Source: Janthinobacterium tructae (GTDB taxonomy: Bacteria; Pseudomonadota; Gammaproteobacteria; Burkholderiales; Burkholderiaceae_D). Taken from it: a stretch of DNA of 64,000 nucleotides. A program made the translations under genes and the position numbers. Within the stretch, counting starts at the first letter, position 1. Every line of letters starts with the position of its first letter. Under the pieces are notes generated by a model. It did not search any database and was not told the DNA's origin. It was given only the letters and a program-made list of their open reading frames with translations. The stretch is taken from contig NZ_CP041185.1 in the NCBI RefSeq assembly GCF_006517255.1, positions 372,001 through 436,000 on the forward strand, given 5' to 3'. Shown one piece after another: positions 26,291 through 34,424 of this stretch.

Positions 26291-26317
26291 AAACGGCGCT
26301 GCGGGCGCCGTTTTTTT
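26291..26317. terminator. Bidirectional intrinsic terminator between flhA and the fliK-like gene
   Basis: Stem of nine base pairs (26291-26299 with 26305-26313), loop TGCGG, flanked by A-run on the left and T-run on the right. It can end the rightward flhA transcript and the leftward transcript of the convergent gene. Confidence 0.9.
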
Positions 26318-26322
26318 ATGCT

Positions 26323-26364
26323 GTATCAATTATGTTGTATCAATCTTGCCGTATCAATCCTGCT
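26323..26364. repeat. Three copies of a 14-bp tandem repeat at the 3' end of the fliK-like gene
   Basis: GTATCAAT occurs at 26323, 26337 and 26351, exactly 14 bp apart, with partly similar bases in between. The third copy contains the stop codon of the leftward gene. Most likely a small local duplication. Confidence 0.6.
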
Positions 26365-27454
26365 CGTCGATGGGCGGCAGCAGCTCGTGCTCCTGACCAT
26401 TGGCCAGCAGCAGCACGGTGCGGCCTTGCGCCGTTTCTTCCTCTTCGCCATAGTCGTAACCGAGCGGCGCCGCCACTTCCTTCGAGGCGATGATGGGCTC
26501 CTCTTCGGCTTCGGCGGCGTGTGCCGCGGGCGCTTCGGGATCGGCCGCCACTTCCGCTTCCGGCTGCGTCAGCAGCAGTGCCACTTCGGCCATGGCGCGG
26601 AACAGGGGCAGCGACAGCGAGGCGGCGCCCGCCTGCATCGGATAGTTGCCGTGCACGCGCTGCGCGTGCAACTGGCGGTTCAGGCGGCAGCGCACCAGGC
26701 GCAAGCCCGCGCGCCGCACGGCGGCGGCAATCTCGGGCAGGGCCAGGCGCAAGTGGCGCAGCGCGGCTTCCTCGTCGGCCGCCAGTTCCAGCAGCACGCC
26801 GTCGCCGGACGGTTCCATCTGGATCACCACCCGGCCGATGCCGGCAATCAGCAGTTCGACGCGCAGCGCCACCTTGCCGCGCCGCCTCGGCGTTGCCTCT
26901 TCGTCTTCGTCGCTGGCCAGCACGCGCAGCAGCAGGCGTTGGCCGCCCCAGCCATACACGGCAAAGCGCCACGCTTCGCTGTCGACCGTCAACGGTGGAC
27001 GGGCACCTTCGCGCAGCAGGGCCGGTTGCTGCTCGGCCATGAACAGATTGCCCGGCACGTGCTGGCCGCGCGCCTGTTCCTGCAGGGCGGCATATTGCTC
27101 GCCATACGTCTTGACCATCACGCGCCACGAGGCGGCCAGCTGCGCCGCGTCGGGCGGCTGCCACACCAGCTGGCGCGTAAAGAATAATTGATTGACCTGC
27201 ATGGCGCTGCTGTCGCGCGGCATGGCGCCGCCCGTACCATCGGCATTCGGTTTGATCAGGGATGCCAGGCTGTCCTGGCCTTTTTGCGCCAACTGCGCGG
27301 GCAGGGTGCCGGCGTCGGGCGCCGGTGCCATGTAGGGGCCGATGGGCACCAGCGGCTGCACCACGCCCGGTGTCATCGGCGTAGCAGGGCTGACGTCGAA
27401 GCGCTGGGTAATCAGGGGCAGGGGATTGCCTGCGGACACACGCTCTATCGCCAT
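26354..27454 (-). CDS. FliK-like protein of unknown role (second hook-length-control-type protein)
   Basis: 366 residues; no confident name. The N-terminal 170 residues are Pro/Ala/Gln-rich with no domain I recognise. Residues about 190-290 (KVALRVELLIAGIGRVVIQMEP, then LLELAADEEAALRHLRLALPEIAAAVRRAGLRLVRCRL) resemble the folded C-terminal domain of FliK and related type III ruler proteins. The tail is strongly acidic (YDYGEEEE, then LLPPIDEQD). I chose the ATG at 27454 because GGGAGGAG precedes it; an ATG at 27493 lies before it. It sits between flhA and the flagellin gene, so a flagellar export role is inferred from domain resemblance and location. Confidence 0.6.
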   Translation of the reverse strand: MAIERVSAGNPLPLITQRFDVSPATPMTPGVVQPLVPIGPYMAPAPDAGTLPAQLAQKGQDSLASLIKPNADGTGGAMPRDSSAMQVNQLFFTRQLVWQPPDAAQLAASWRVMVKTYGEQYAALQEQARGQHVPGNLFMAEQQPALLREGARPPLTVDSEAWRFAVYGWGGQRLLLRVLASDEDEEATPRRRGKVALRVELLIAGIGRVVIQMEPSGDGVLLELAADEEAALRHLRLALPEIAAAVRRAGLRLVRCRLNRQLHAQRVHGNYPMQAGAASLSLPLFRAMAEVALLLTQPEAEVAADPEAPAAHAAEAEEEPIIASKEVAAPLGYDYGEEEETAQGRTVLLLANGQEHELLPPIDEQD

Positions 27455-27488
27455 TGCTGCTCCTCCCGCATGGGATGAATAAAAAAAA

Positions 27489-27510
27489 GCCAACTGCTTG
27501 CGCAGTTGGC
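27489..27510 (-). terminator. Intrinsic terminator of the flagellin gene
   Basis: Perfect 9-bp stem (27489-27497 with 27502-27510), tetraloop, and an A-run at 27478-27488 that reads as a U-run on the minus strand. A second perfect 8-bp inverted repeat at 27520-27540 stands between it and the flagellin stop and may protect the abundant mRNA. Confidence 0.92.
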
Positions 27511-27519
27511 TCTGGTCGG

Positions 27520-27540
27520 CCTGACCTGAGCCAGGTCAGG
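27520..27540. repeat. 8-bp inverted repeat directly behind the flagellin gene
   Basis: CCTGACCT and AGGTCAGG separated by GAGCC. Lies 12 bp after the flagellin stop codon and before the terminator; a stable 3' hairpin of the flagellin message is plausible. Confidence 0.6.
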
Positions 27541-27552
27541 ACGCGCTTACTA

Positions 27553-28728
27553 TTATTGCAGCAGGGACATGACCATCGAGGACATGCTGTTGCTTTGTTT
27601 CAGCATTGCGGTACCAGCTTGCAGCAGCATTTGCGAAGCGGTCATGTTCGAGCTTTCGGTCGCGAAGTCGGTATCCATGATGCGGCCCGTTGCGCCCTGG
27701 GTGTTGGTGCTGACGTTGGCCAGGTTGGTGGCAACGTGGTCCAGACGGTTACCCGCTGCGCCCAGTGCCGAACGCGAGGTACCAACAGCGTCGATCGCCG
27801 CTTGCAGTTTGTCGATGGCTGCCGATGCGCCGCCGACGGCGGTCAGTTCGGTGCCAGGCGTCGATGCTGCCGCGCCGAAGGTGTTGTATTCCGAAGTCGC
27901 GCCTTTGATGGCGGTGTGCATGGAGTCCAGTTGCGACGACAGGTCGAAGCTCATCGATTCGCTGGTCGACGCGCCGATCTGGAAGTCCAGGTTGGCGGCG
28001 AACTTGCCGTCGCCTGTACCTGCAGGGCCGGCGTTGCTTGCCGTTGCCAGTGCTTTGAATGCGGTCGACGCGGCCAATTTGGCTACAGCAACATCGTGGG
28101 CTTTGTCGGCATTGACACTGGCCGTCGATGCATTGGTCAACGCCAGGGCAGTTGCGGTGGTTGGCGTGGCGGTGTAGGCCGCTTGTGCCGAGACCAGCGT
28201 GGCGGCTGCGGCAGCTTTGGCGCCGGTGGTACCGGTGGTGCCAGCGCCGACAGCGGTTGTGTCGTTGGTGACGGCAACGGTCGCGTTGGCAACGTCGGTC
28301 GCGGTGGCCTGTTTCGACATCAGTTTTGCGCCAGCGAACGAGGTGTTGCCCAGAACGTTGCTCAGTTCGTTGGTCAGCGTGTCGAATTCAGCTTGCATTG
28401 CATCACGGTCATCGGCCGTCGACGAACCGTCGGCAGCTTGCGTGGCCAGATCTTTCATGCGGACCAGGATATTGACGGTCTCGCCCAGCGCGCCGTCGGC
28501 GGTCTGGATCATCGAAGTAGCGTTCTGGGTATTGCGCATGGCCATGGCCATACCGCTGGTTTGTGCTTTCAGACGGGTTGCAATTTGCAGGCCGGCAGCG
28601 TCGTCCATTGCCGAGTTGATGCGGTAGCCGGTGGAGAGGCGCGTCATCGAAGTCGACAGCGATTGTTGGGTTTTCGAGATCGACGATTGGGCGGACAGGG
28701 CCGCTGCATTGGTGTGAAGGCTCAGCAT
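27553..28728 (-). CDS. fliC: Flagellin, lateral (LafA) type
   Basis: Filament subunit, 391 residues. The N-terminal D0/D1 region (1-140) starts MLSLHTNAAALSAQSSISKTQ and contains RLSTGYRINSAMDDAAGLQIATRL, closest in memory to LafA-type flagellins. The C-terminal D1/D0 region (about 295-391) has LGAAGNRLDHVATNLANVSTNTQGATGRIMDTDFA and ends SNSMSSMVMSLLQ. The central 140-290 region is extremely rich in Ala, Thr and Ser, offering many possible O-glycosylation sites. The adjacent OGT-like gene makes glycosylation likely. Not fused to the basal-body operons. I found no clear sigma-28 promoter in the 118-bp upstream gap. Confidence 0.95.
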   Translation of the reverse strand: MLSLHTNAAALSAQSSISKTQQSLSTSMTRLSTGYRINSAMDDAAGLQIATRLKAQTSGMAMAMRNTQNATSMIQTADGALGETVNILVRMKDLATQAADGSSTADDRDAMQAEFDTLTNELSNVLGNTSFAGAKLMSKQATATDVANATVAVTNDTTAVGAGTTGTTGAKAAAAATLVSAQAAYTATPTTATALALTNASTASVNADKAHDVAVAKLAASTAFKALATASNAGPAGTGDGKFAANLDFQIGASTSESMSFDLSSQLDSMHTAIKGATSEYNTFGAAASTPGTELTAVGGASAAIDKLQAAIDAVGTSRSALGAAGNRLDHVATNLANVSTNTQGATGRIMDTDFATESSNMTASQMLLQAGTAMLKQSNSMSSMVMSLLQ

Positions 28729-28846
28729 GAAGGTGCTCCAGTTAGGTGGTTACGGTGCGGAGCAGCAGTTTTTGCGCTCTCACAAGTACAAGACGACCAT
28801 TGCCACAAGAAAATTAAATTCTTTTAAGAAATTTTTGAATTTATTT

Positions 28847-31800
28847 TCAAGTTGCTGAAAACCCCCCTGTGCGCGCCAGTTGGTCCGCCGCCAGAAAACA
28901 CGCGCTGGCCTCTTCCTCCAGCCCTTGCAGCTGCAATGCCGCACCCAGTTCGCGCTGCAATTGCGCATCGCCGGGAACCAGCGCCAGCGCCAGGCGGTAA
29001 TGCGCGGTGGCACCCTGCAAGTCACCCATTGCCAGCAGGACCGTAGCCAGATTGGCGTGCGCCAGGGCGTAGCCGGGATCGATCAGGACCGCCTCGCGCA
29101 AGCTTGCCGCCGCGCCGGCCATGTCGCCAGTGGCATGCCTGGCGCTGCCCAGGTTGCCATGCGCCTCGGCAAAGCCGGGCTCCAGTTCGAGCGCACGCAG
29201 GTAGCAGGGGATGGCGGCGGCATGTTGGCCGGCACCTTGCCACGCATTGCCGAGGTTGGCGTGCGCCTGGGCATCTGCCGGCGCCAGTTGCACCACTTTC
29301 CCGAGCGCCCCCAGGGCATCTTTTCCTTGCAGTTGCAGCGCGGTGCCGAGCACGCTCCAGCCGAAAGCCGAGGCTGGATGCTGCGCCACCAGCGCATGCG
29401 CAGCCTGTTCCATCTCCGCATATAATCCGGCATGGAACAACTCGGCGATATGGTTTGCGCTGGCCTCGGGCACAGTGTCGGCTTGTGCTACTGGCGCGCC
29501 TTGGGCGCGCGCCAAGGCCGCCTGCATCGCCGGCGTGTCGAAGCCGCGTCCGATGGCGCTCGCCAGCACTTCGGCGGCCGCTTGCGCCTGCGCTGACTGC
29601 AGCAATCCCTGCGCGTAAGAAAGAATGAATTGCACCTCACCGGGGGCACTCAGCATCGCTGCGCGCAAGTAAGGCAGCGCCTTGTCGGGAAAACCCAGTT
29701 GCGCTGCCAGCAAACCCATGTTGTGATTGGCGATCGCATGGTCTGGCTGGCGATGGATAATGGCCAGGTACAGCGTTTCTGCTTCGACAAAACGGCTGGC
29801 CTGGTGATGTTCGATCGCCAGTACCAGCGCCGTATCGACATTTACCGAATGCAGCGCTTTCATGCTGTTCGCGCGCCGGGCCAGCGAGCTTTGCGCAGGG
29901 TCGGCTTCAAAAGTTGCGGTGGGCAAGCCGGCGCACCAGCGCTGCCATATGCTTCGCAGGGCGTTTTCCAGGCCTGCGGCGATCAGCGCCGGCTGGCCTG
30001 CGGCGGAGTTGTTCAGCCGCGCGCGCATGTCGGTTCGCAACTGGCCGAGTGCGGCAATGTCACTGGCGATAGCGACGCCTTTTTGCATGAAATCGGCCTC
30101 GTCCTGGGCGATGAACTGATCCAGTCCCAGGTGACCCAGAATGGCCGCACCGACCCGGCTCGGCAATGTCTGGCCGACCATGGTCAGCGTCGGCACGCCC
30201 ATCCACAGCGCATGCAAGGTGGTGGTGCCGCCGGTATAAGGCCAGGTGTCGACGCAGACATCCACCAGCCGGTGCATGACGAGATAGTTTTGAATGTCGG
30301 TCACTGCATGAAAACTCAGGCGCTCGGCAGCGATGCCTTCTTCATCGAACCAGCCGCGCAGCATCGCCGTGATTTGCTCGCTGGGCATGCCGGCAACCAG
30401 CATCCTGGCTGTCGGCACGGCGCGCAGCAGGCTTGACCAGCGGGCGACCACGTCACGGCTTATCTTGTTGGCACGGTTGAAACTGCCAAACGTGACATGG
30501 CCGTTGACCAGCGCCGGCGCGGGCGAGATGGCTGGCGCCTCCGGTGAAGGGACATAGGGTGCGCAAGCTGGCAGTAACAGCAACTTTTCGGTAAATTGCT
30601 CATCGAGCAGGCCTGGCGGTGAAAAATGGCGGTCCGTCAGGTAGTAATCCATCGCCAGCATGCCGGTGGTCATCGGGTAGCCCATCCATGTTGCTTGCAA
30701 CGGGGCTGGCTTGCGCGCGAATGTCAGCAGGCGGTTATAGCCGGTGTGGCCGGACAGGTCGATCAGGATGTCGATGCCATCCTGGCCGATCTGCCGTGCC
30801 AGTTGTTCATCTGATAAGGCCTGGACATTGTGCCACCGGCCCACCACGGCGCGCAAATGGGCGGTGATGTGATCGTCCACTTTGTTGTTGCAATAGATGA
30901 ATACTTCCAGTCGTGTCGCGTGCATCAGGTTTTCCAGCACGGGCGTAATGAAATTGGCCATCGCGTGGTTGTTCAGATCAGCCGAAACAATGCCGATGCG
31001 TAAGGTGCGTTCCGGATCAGGCTGGTTTTGGTGGCGCGGCCACAGGGCGCGCAACGGTGCTTCGAATTGCTGGCCGAAACGCTGGTGCTCCTTGAACAGC
31101 GTGTCCGGATGGGTGCTGGCGCTGTGCGTGAGTGCGAACAACATATTGCTGTGCATCTCGTTCCATGCGGGATTGATGCCGATGGCATGGCGGCATGCCG
31201 CAACGGCTTCGTCGATCCGTCCCAATTTGCTCAATGTGGCACTGAGATTGTTGTGCGCCGCATAAAAGTGCGGATCGTACTGGATGGTATTGGAAAAATG
31301 GATCAGTGAATCGTCTAGCTTTTCCAGCAACAACTGGACCGTGCCCAGATTGAAATGGGCGGAGGCGAAATGCGGGTTGATTGCCAGCGCGCGCTGATAT
31401 TCCTGCGTGGCCAGGTCGATTTGTCCTCGCGCCTGCAACACCGAGCCGATATTGTTGTGTGCGTGGGCATGATCAGGTTCGATCGCCTGCATCTGGCGGT
31501 AAGCCGCCATCGCTTCATCGAGTTGGCCCACCGCCTGCAATGCATTGCCCAGTTCGTTAAGGGTCTGCACATCGCATGCATCGAGCAGTAATGCGGCCTG
31601 GTAACTGTCGATGGCTTCGTCGTGACGTCCGCTCTTTGTCTGCAGTTCAGCCAGTTTTTTCCAGGCTGCCGGCGAGGCGGGCGCCAACATGATCGCACGC
31701 CGGTAAGCTGCCTCGGCGTCCGTCAGCTTCTCCATGGCCAGCAGTGCAGTGCCGATGCTGAGGTGGATGGCCGCGTCAGCGGGCAGCGTTGCCTGGACCG

Positions 31801-31909
31801 CCTGGTAGTCGGCCAGCGCCGCATCAATTGCCTGGTCTGCCTGGCGTTTGGTGGCGGAAGTGAGGTGCTGCTGGCGGCGTGTTACGGATGAGGCAAACTT
31901 CGGGCGCAT
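28847..31909 (-). CDS. Large TPR/OGT-like glycosyltransferase with TPR blocks on both sides
   Basis: 1020 residues, next to the flagellin gene. About residues 20-230 form a block of TPR repeats (for example AHNNIGSVLQARGQIDLATQEYQRAL). Residues about 290-640 resemble the catalytic domain of O-GlcNAc transferase/SPINDLY. Visible are LRIGIVSADLNNHAMANF, DILIDLSGHTGYNRL, FGSFNRANKISRDVV with the Lys expected to contact the donor phosphate, and DTWPYTGGTTTLHALWMGVPT. A second TPR block follows to the C-terminus (residues about 670-1010). Such enzymes attach sugars to Ser/Thr; flagellin is the obvious acceptor by location, which is inference. The start is taken as ATG at 31909; a GTG at 31948 is possible. 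Confidence 0.88.
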   Translation of the reverse strand: MRPKFASSVTRRQQHLTSATKRQADQAIDAALADYQAVQATLPADAAIHLSIGTALLAMEKLTDAEAAYRRAIMLAPASPAAWKKLAELQTKSGRHDEAIDSYQAALLLDACDVQTLNELGNALQAVGQLDEAMAAYRQMQAIEPDHAHAHNNIGSVLQARGQIDLATQEYQRALAINPHFASAHFNLGTVQLLLEKLDDSLIHFSNTIQYDPHFYAAHNNLSATLSKLGRIDEAVAACRHAIGINPAWNEMHSNMLFALTHSASTHPDTLFKEHQRFGQQFEAPLRALWPRHQNQPDPERTLRIGIVSADLNNHAMANFITPVLENLMHATRLEVFIYCNNKVDDHITAHLRAVVGRWHNVQALSDEQLARQIGQDGIDILIDLSGHTGYNRLLTFARKPAPLQATWMGYPMTTGMLAMDYYLTDRHFSPPGLLDEQFTEKLLLLPACAPYVPSPEAPAISPAPALVNGHVTFGSFNRANKISRDVVARWSSLLRAVPTARMLVAGMPSEQITAMLRGWFDEEGIAAERLSFHAVTDIQNYLVMHRLVDVCVDTWPYTGGTTTLHALWMGVPTLTMVGQTLPSRVGAAILGHLGLDQFIAQDEADFMQKGVAIASDIAALGQLRTDMRARLNNSAAGQPALIAAGLENALRSIWQRWCAGLPTATFEADPAQSSLARRANSMKALHSVNVDTALVLAIEHHQASRFVEAETLYLAIIHRQPDHAIANHNMGLLAAQLGFPDKALPYLRAAMLSAPGEVQFILSYAQGLLQSAQAQAAAEVLASAIGRGFDTPAMQAALARAQGAPVAQADTVPEASANHIAELFHAGLYAEMEQAAHALVAQHPASAFGWSVLGTALQLQGKDALGALGKVVQLAPADAQAHANLGNAWQGAGQHAAAIPCYLRALELEPGFAEAHGNLGSARHATGDMAGAAASLREAVLIDPGYALAHANLATVLLAMGDLQGATAHYRLALALVPGDAQLQRELGAALQLQGLEEEASACFLAADQLARTGGFSAT

Positions 31910-32274
31910 AGTGGATTCAGTTGGAAGAAGGATAGGAGCTGTCGGCACTGATTGTAATGGATTAGTGTGCGCTAAAGAAACGCGCTACTGCGATTTCTGA
32001 TAGCTGGCCTCTGATAAAAGGCGGTATGGCAAGGCATGTCGCTGGTTTGCATGTCGTTATGCACGAGCGCCAATTGCCGCGTATTGTCGCACAGCGGATG
32101 CACACAGCAAAAACAAGCTGAAAAATCCATTCGGGCGGCGGAGACGCCGCCACATGGTGGCTGGAGTGCCCATCATGAAGAATGTCTGGCGCGACAGGGC
32201 AGGGGCATTCGGACAGGCGAGAGGCAGGCGCCTGCCTTCGCACAGTCTGGCCTGCTGGATGCGTTTCAAGCGGT
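31910..32274. other. Intergenic region of 365 bp between two glycan-island genes
   Basis: Separates the first OGT-like gene from the leftward methyltransferase operon. It contains a 7-bp GC-rich hairpin (32134-32140 with 32145-32151) followed on the minus strand by a T-run after eight bases. That could be a weak terminator for the operon ending at 32275. The remainder probably holds the promoter of the OGT-like gene. No coding signal seen. Confidence 0.45.
32134..32151 (-). terminator. Possible weak terminator behind the glycan operon
   Basis: GGCGGCG/CGCCGCC stem with a four-base loop; on the minus strand TTTTT follows only after about eight other bases. It lies 124 bp behind the last gene of the operon. 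Confidence 0.4.
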
Positions 32275-33375
32275 TCAGCGCAACTGCAGGAAGAGGGCGG
32301 TACCCATCACAAATGCCGAGCCGATCCTTTGTTGCTGTTGCGCCAGGAACTCATCGCCGGCACGCTGCGGCCCGTCGCCATACGGCCAGACATAATCATC
32401 AATGATGATCCAGCCGCCGGCCACCACATGCTTCTCCCAGGCGGCGATATCGGCCTGGGCTGCCTCGTAGGCATGGTTGCCGTCAATGTGTAGCAGTGCA
32501 ATACTGCCGGCATAGTTGGTGGTGCCGAAGGACGGGCTATGCACGGCTGCCGTCTGGCGGTACTGCTGTTCCGCCGCGACCGAGGGCAGGCGCAGATAGT
32601 TGATATCGTTGGCGCTGTATGGCAGCAGGTTCATCTCGAACACGCGCAGCGCTTCATCGTAATCGTAATGGTGGATGCAGTTGTCGACCAGGCCGCCAGT
32701 GTCGTTCTGCACCACGTAGTCACTTTGCCAGGGGTCGATGCACAAAGTGTGGCCGATGTCATGCAGGCGTGCCAGGCGTGCCAGCACAAACGCCGACTTG
32801 CCCCATGCGCTGCCGATTTCCACCACGTCGCCGCGCACGCTGTGGCGGGCAATTTCGTAGAGGGCGCTGATTTTCTCGTCATCGCACATGCCTGGAATCA
32901 CATTGGCATGGCGGAAAAGGGTGGCCAGTTGCAGTTCCGGCAAAGCCGGCTTTGTGTCGACCACCGAGGCGATCGGCAGTGGCGTAGCCAGGGTCTTGCG
33001 GGCATGCGCCATGGCAGAGCGGTAGCCGCTCATTTCATCATGTACCGGTGAAGCGTTGACCAGGGGAATGGTCGGTTGCAGGTCCTTGAGTACCTCATTC
33101 AGATAGCTCCAGACGACCGGATTTGGGGTATAAATGCCGCCAATGCCACGCTGCGCGATCAGCAGTTGCAAGGCCTCCAGGAAACCCGGATCATTTACAT
33201 ACGGCAGGAAGGCCCATTCCGGATAGGCCGGCTTGCTGACATCGTAAGCGAGCGACGAGGCGCCGATCACGCTTTGTCCATCGCGCTTGCAGCGCTCCAG
33301 ATAGTCGAGCGAGCGAGGCATGCCTGCAGGAAAAATCAAGATCGGTTTGTTGAGGGCCGTGGGCGAGGCATGCAT
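32275..33375 (-). CDS. Class I methyltransferase fused to a pre-ATP-grasp-like domain
   Basis: 366 residues. The C-terminal part (about 175-366) is a SAM-dependent methyltransferase of the Methyltransf_24/TylF style: GDVVEIGSAWGKSAFVLARLA (motif I), HTLCIDPWQSDY, LLHIDGNHAYEAAQADIAAW and GGWIIIDDYVWPYGDGP. The first about 110 residues (KPILIFPAGMPRSLDYLERC, then DGQSVIGASSL and IGGIYTPNPVVWSYLNEVL) look like the nucleotide-binding pre-domain of ATP-grasp enzymes but no ATP-grasp follows. A sugar or acyl-sugar O-methylation role is inferred from the operon. The ATG at 33375 is preferred; the frame extends further back without similarity. Last gene of the operon. Confidence 0.75.
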   Translation of the reverse strand: MHASPTALNKPILIFPAGMPRSLDYLERCKRDGQSVIGASSLAYDVSKPAYPEWAFLPYVNDPGFLEALQLLIAQRGIGGIYTPNPVVWSYLNEVLKDLQPTIPLVNASPVHDEMSGYRSAMAHARKTLATPLPIASVVDTKPALPELQLATLFRHANVIPGMCDDEKISALYEIARHSVRGDVVEIGSAWGKSAFVLARLARLHDIGHTLCIDPWQSDYVVQNDTGGLVDNCIHHYDYDEALRVFEMNLLPYSANDINYLRLPSVAAEQQYRQTAAVHSPSFGTTNYAGSIALLHIDGNHAYEAAQADIAAWEKHVVAGGWIIIDDYVWPYGDGPQRAGDEFLAQQQQRIGSAFVMGTALFLQLR

Positions 33376-33424
33376 GGAGATTCCTTGTTGGGTAAATCGG
33401 ACGTTACTGAAGGGCGCGGTCAGC

Positions 33425-34423
33425 CTAGGTGCGCGGCGGCAAGGCCGAGGCGCTCTCCTGTTGCCGCTTGATGGCGGCGATGTCGCGCAGCAGGGCGCGC
33501 ATGCCGCGCGATGCCGGCGGCAGGTCGTGCTCAATCTGGCCGCGCAGCGCTTTCAGCTGGTAGAACGGTACCGCCGGGTACATATGATGTTCGATGTGGT
33601 AATTCATCTGCCAGTACAAAAAAGCCAGGAAAGGGTGCAGCAGGACCGTGCGGCTGTTCAGGCGGAAATCGTCGACATCGGGCTGCATGCCGAAGTGCTG
33701 CGCCAGCGCCAGGGTCTTGTTGAGCCAGTCCGCGATAAAGGTGGCGAATGTGACAAGCAATAATAGCGGCCAGTGGCCACTGGCAACAAAGGCGGCGGCC
33801 ATGGCAAGATGGCCGAACAGGATGATGCGGGCAAACCGGATGACGGCACGGCGCGATGCCTGGTCCGGGAACAGTTGGGCACCCCACTGGCCGCGAATGA
33901 TGCCCAGGCTGTTTTCCACCACGATCTTGATGGCCCGGTAGCAGGCCGGCAAGTCGAACGACAGCGCCCAGAACCATTCCCTGTAGCGCAGCGTCTGCGG
34001 CAAGCGGACTTCACCGTCCTGGCCGCTGAGCACGGTTTTCTGGTGATGGCGGATATGGCTGGCCCGGAAATACACATAGTTATTCCAGGTCAGGAACGCG
34101 AACAAGGCCAGGAAGACATCGTTGTACACACGCGTCTTGAAGACAGTGCGGTGTACCAGTTCATGCCCTGCCCCAGCCCAGCCCAGGAAGGAAAAAAAGC
34201 TGCCATGAAGGAAGAGTGCTGCCAGGGCCAAGCCATGATGGCCGTTCAGGAAGGCACAGTACGCCAGCGTTCCGGTGCCGCAGAGCAGCAGCAGATGGCT
34301 GGCGACATGCAATGCACCCTGCATGTCGCTGCGTCGCATCAAGGCCGACAGTTCGGTGCCTGTCAGCTTGCTGCGGTACCAATTGACACGGGTTGGTGGC
34401 TTTGCACCGATTTTTTCTGTCAT
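33425..34423 (-). CDS. Membrane fatty-acid desaturase family protein
   Basis: 332 residues with several hydrophobic segments and the three His boxes of membrane di-iron desaturases/hydroxylases: HELVH at 87-91, HIRHH at 123-127 and HIEHH at 276-280. An additional His (AQHF, residue 243) fits the family. It would introduce a double bond or hydroxyl in a lipid-linked or carrier-linked acyl chain. Substrate unknown; the neighbouring ACP and adenylate-forming enzyme suggest an acyl group destined for the sugar. Start ATG 34423 lies one base past the upstream stop. Confidence 0.85.
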   Translation of the reverse strand: MTEKIGAKPPTRVNWYRSKLTGTELSALMRRSDMQGALHVASHLLLLCGTGTLAYCAFLNGHHGLALAALFLHGSFFSFLGWAGAGHELVHRTVFKTRVYNDVFLALFAFLTWNNYVYFRASHIRHHQKTVLSGQDGEVRLPQTLRYREWFWALSFDLPACYRAIKIVVENSLGIIRGQWGAQLFPDQASRRAVIRFARIILFGHLAMAAAFVASGHWPLLLLVTFATFIADWLNKTLALAQHFGMQPDVDDFRLNSRTVLLHPFLAFLYWQMNYHIEHHMYPAVPFYQLKALRGQIEHDLPPASRGMRALLRDIAAIKRQQESASALPPRT

Positions 34424-34424
34424 G

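Noticed and set aside
28729..28846. Sigma-28 or sigma-54 promoter for flagellin
   Set aside because: The AT-rich gap is a likely promoter, but neither consensus could be aligned with correct spacing.
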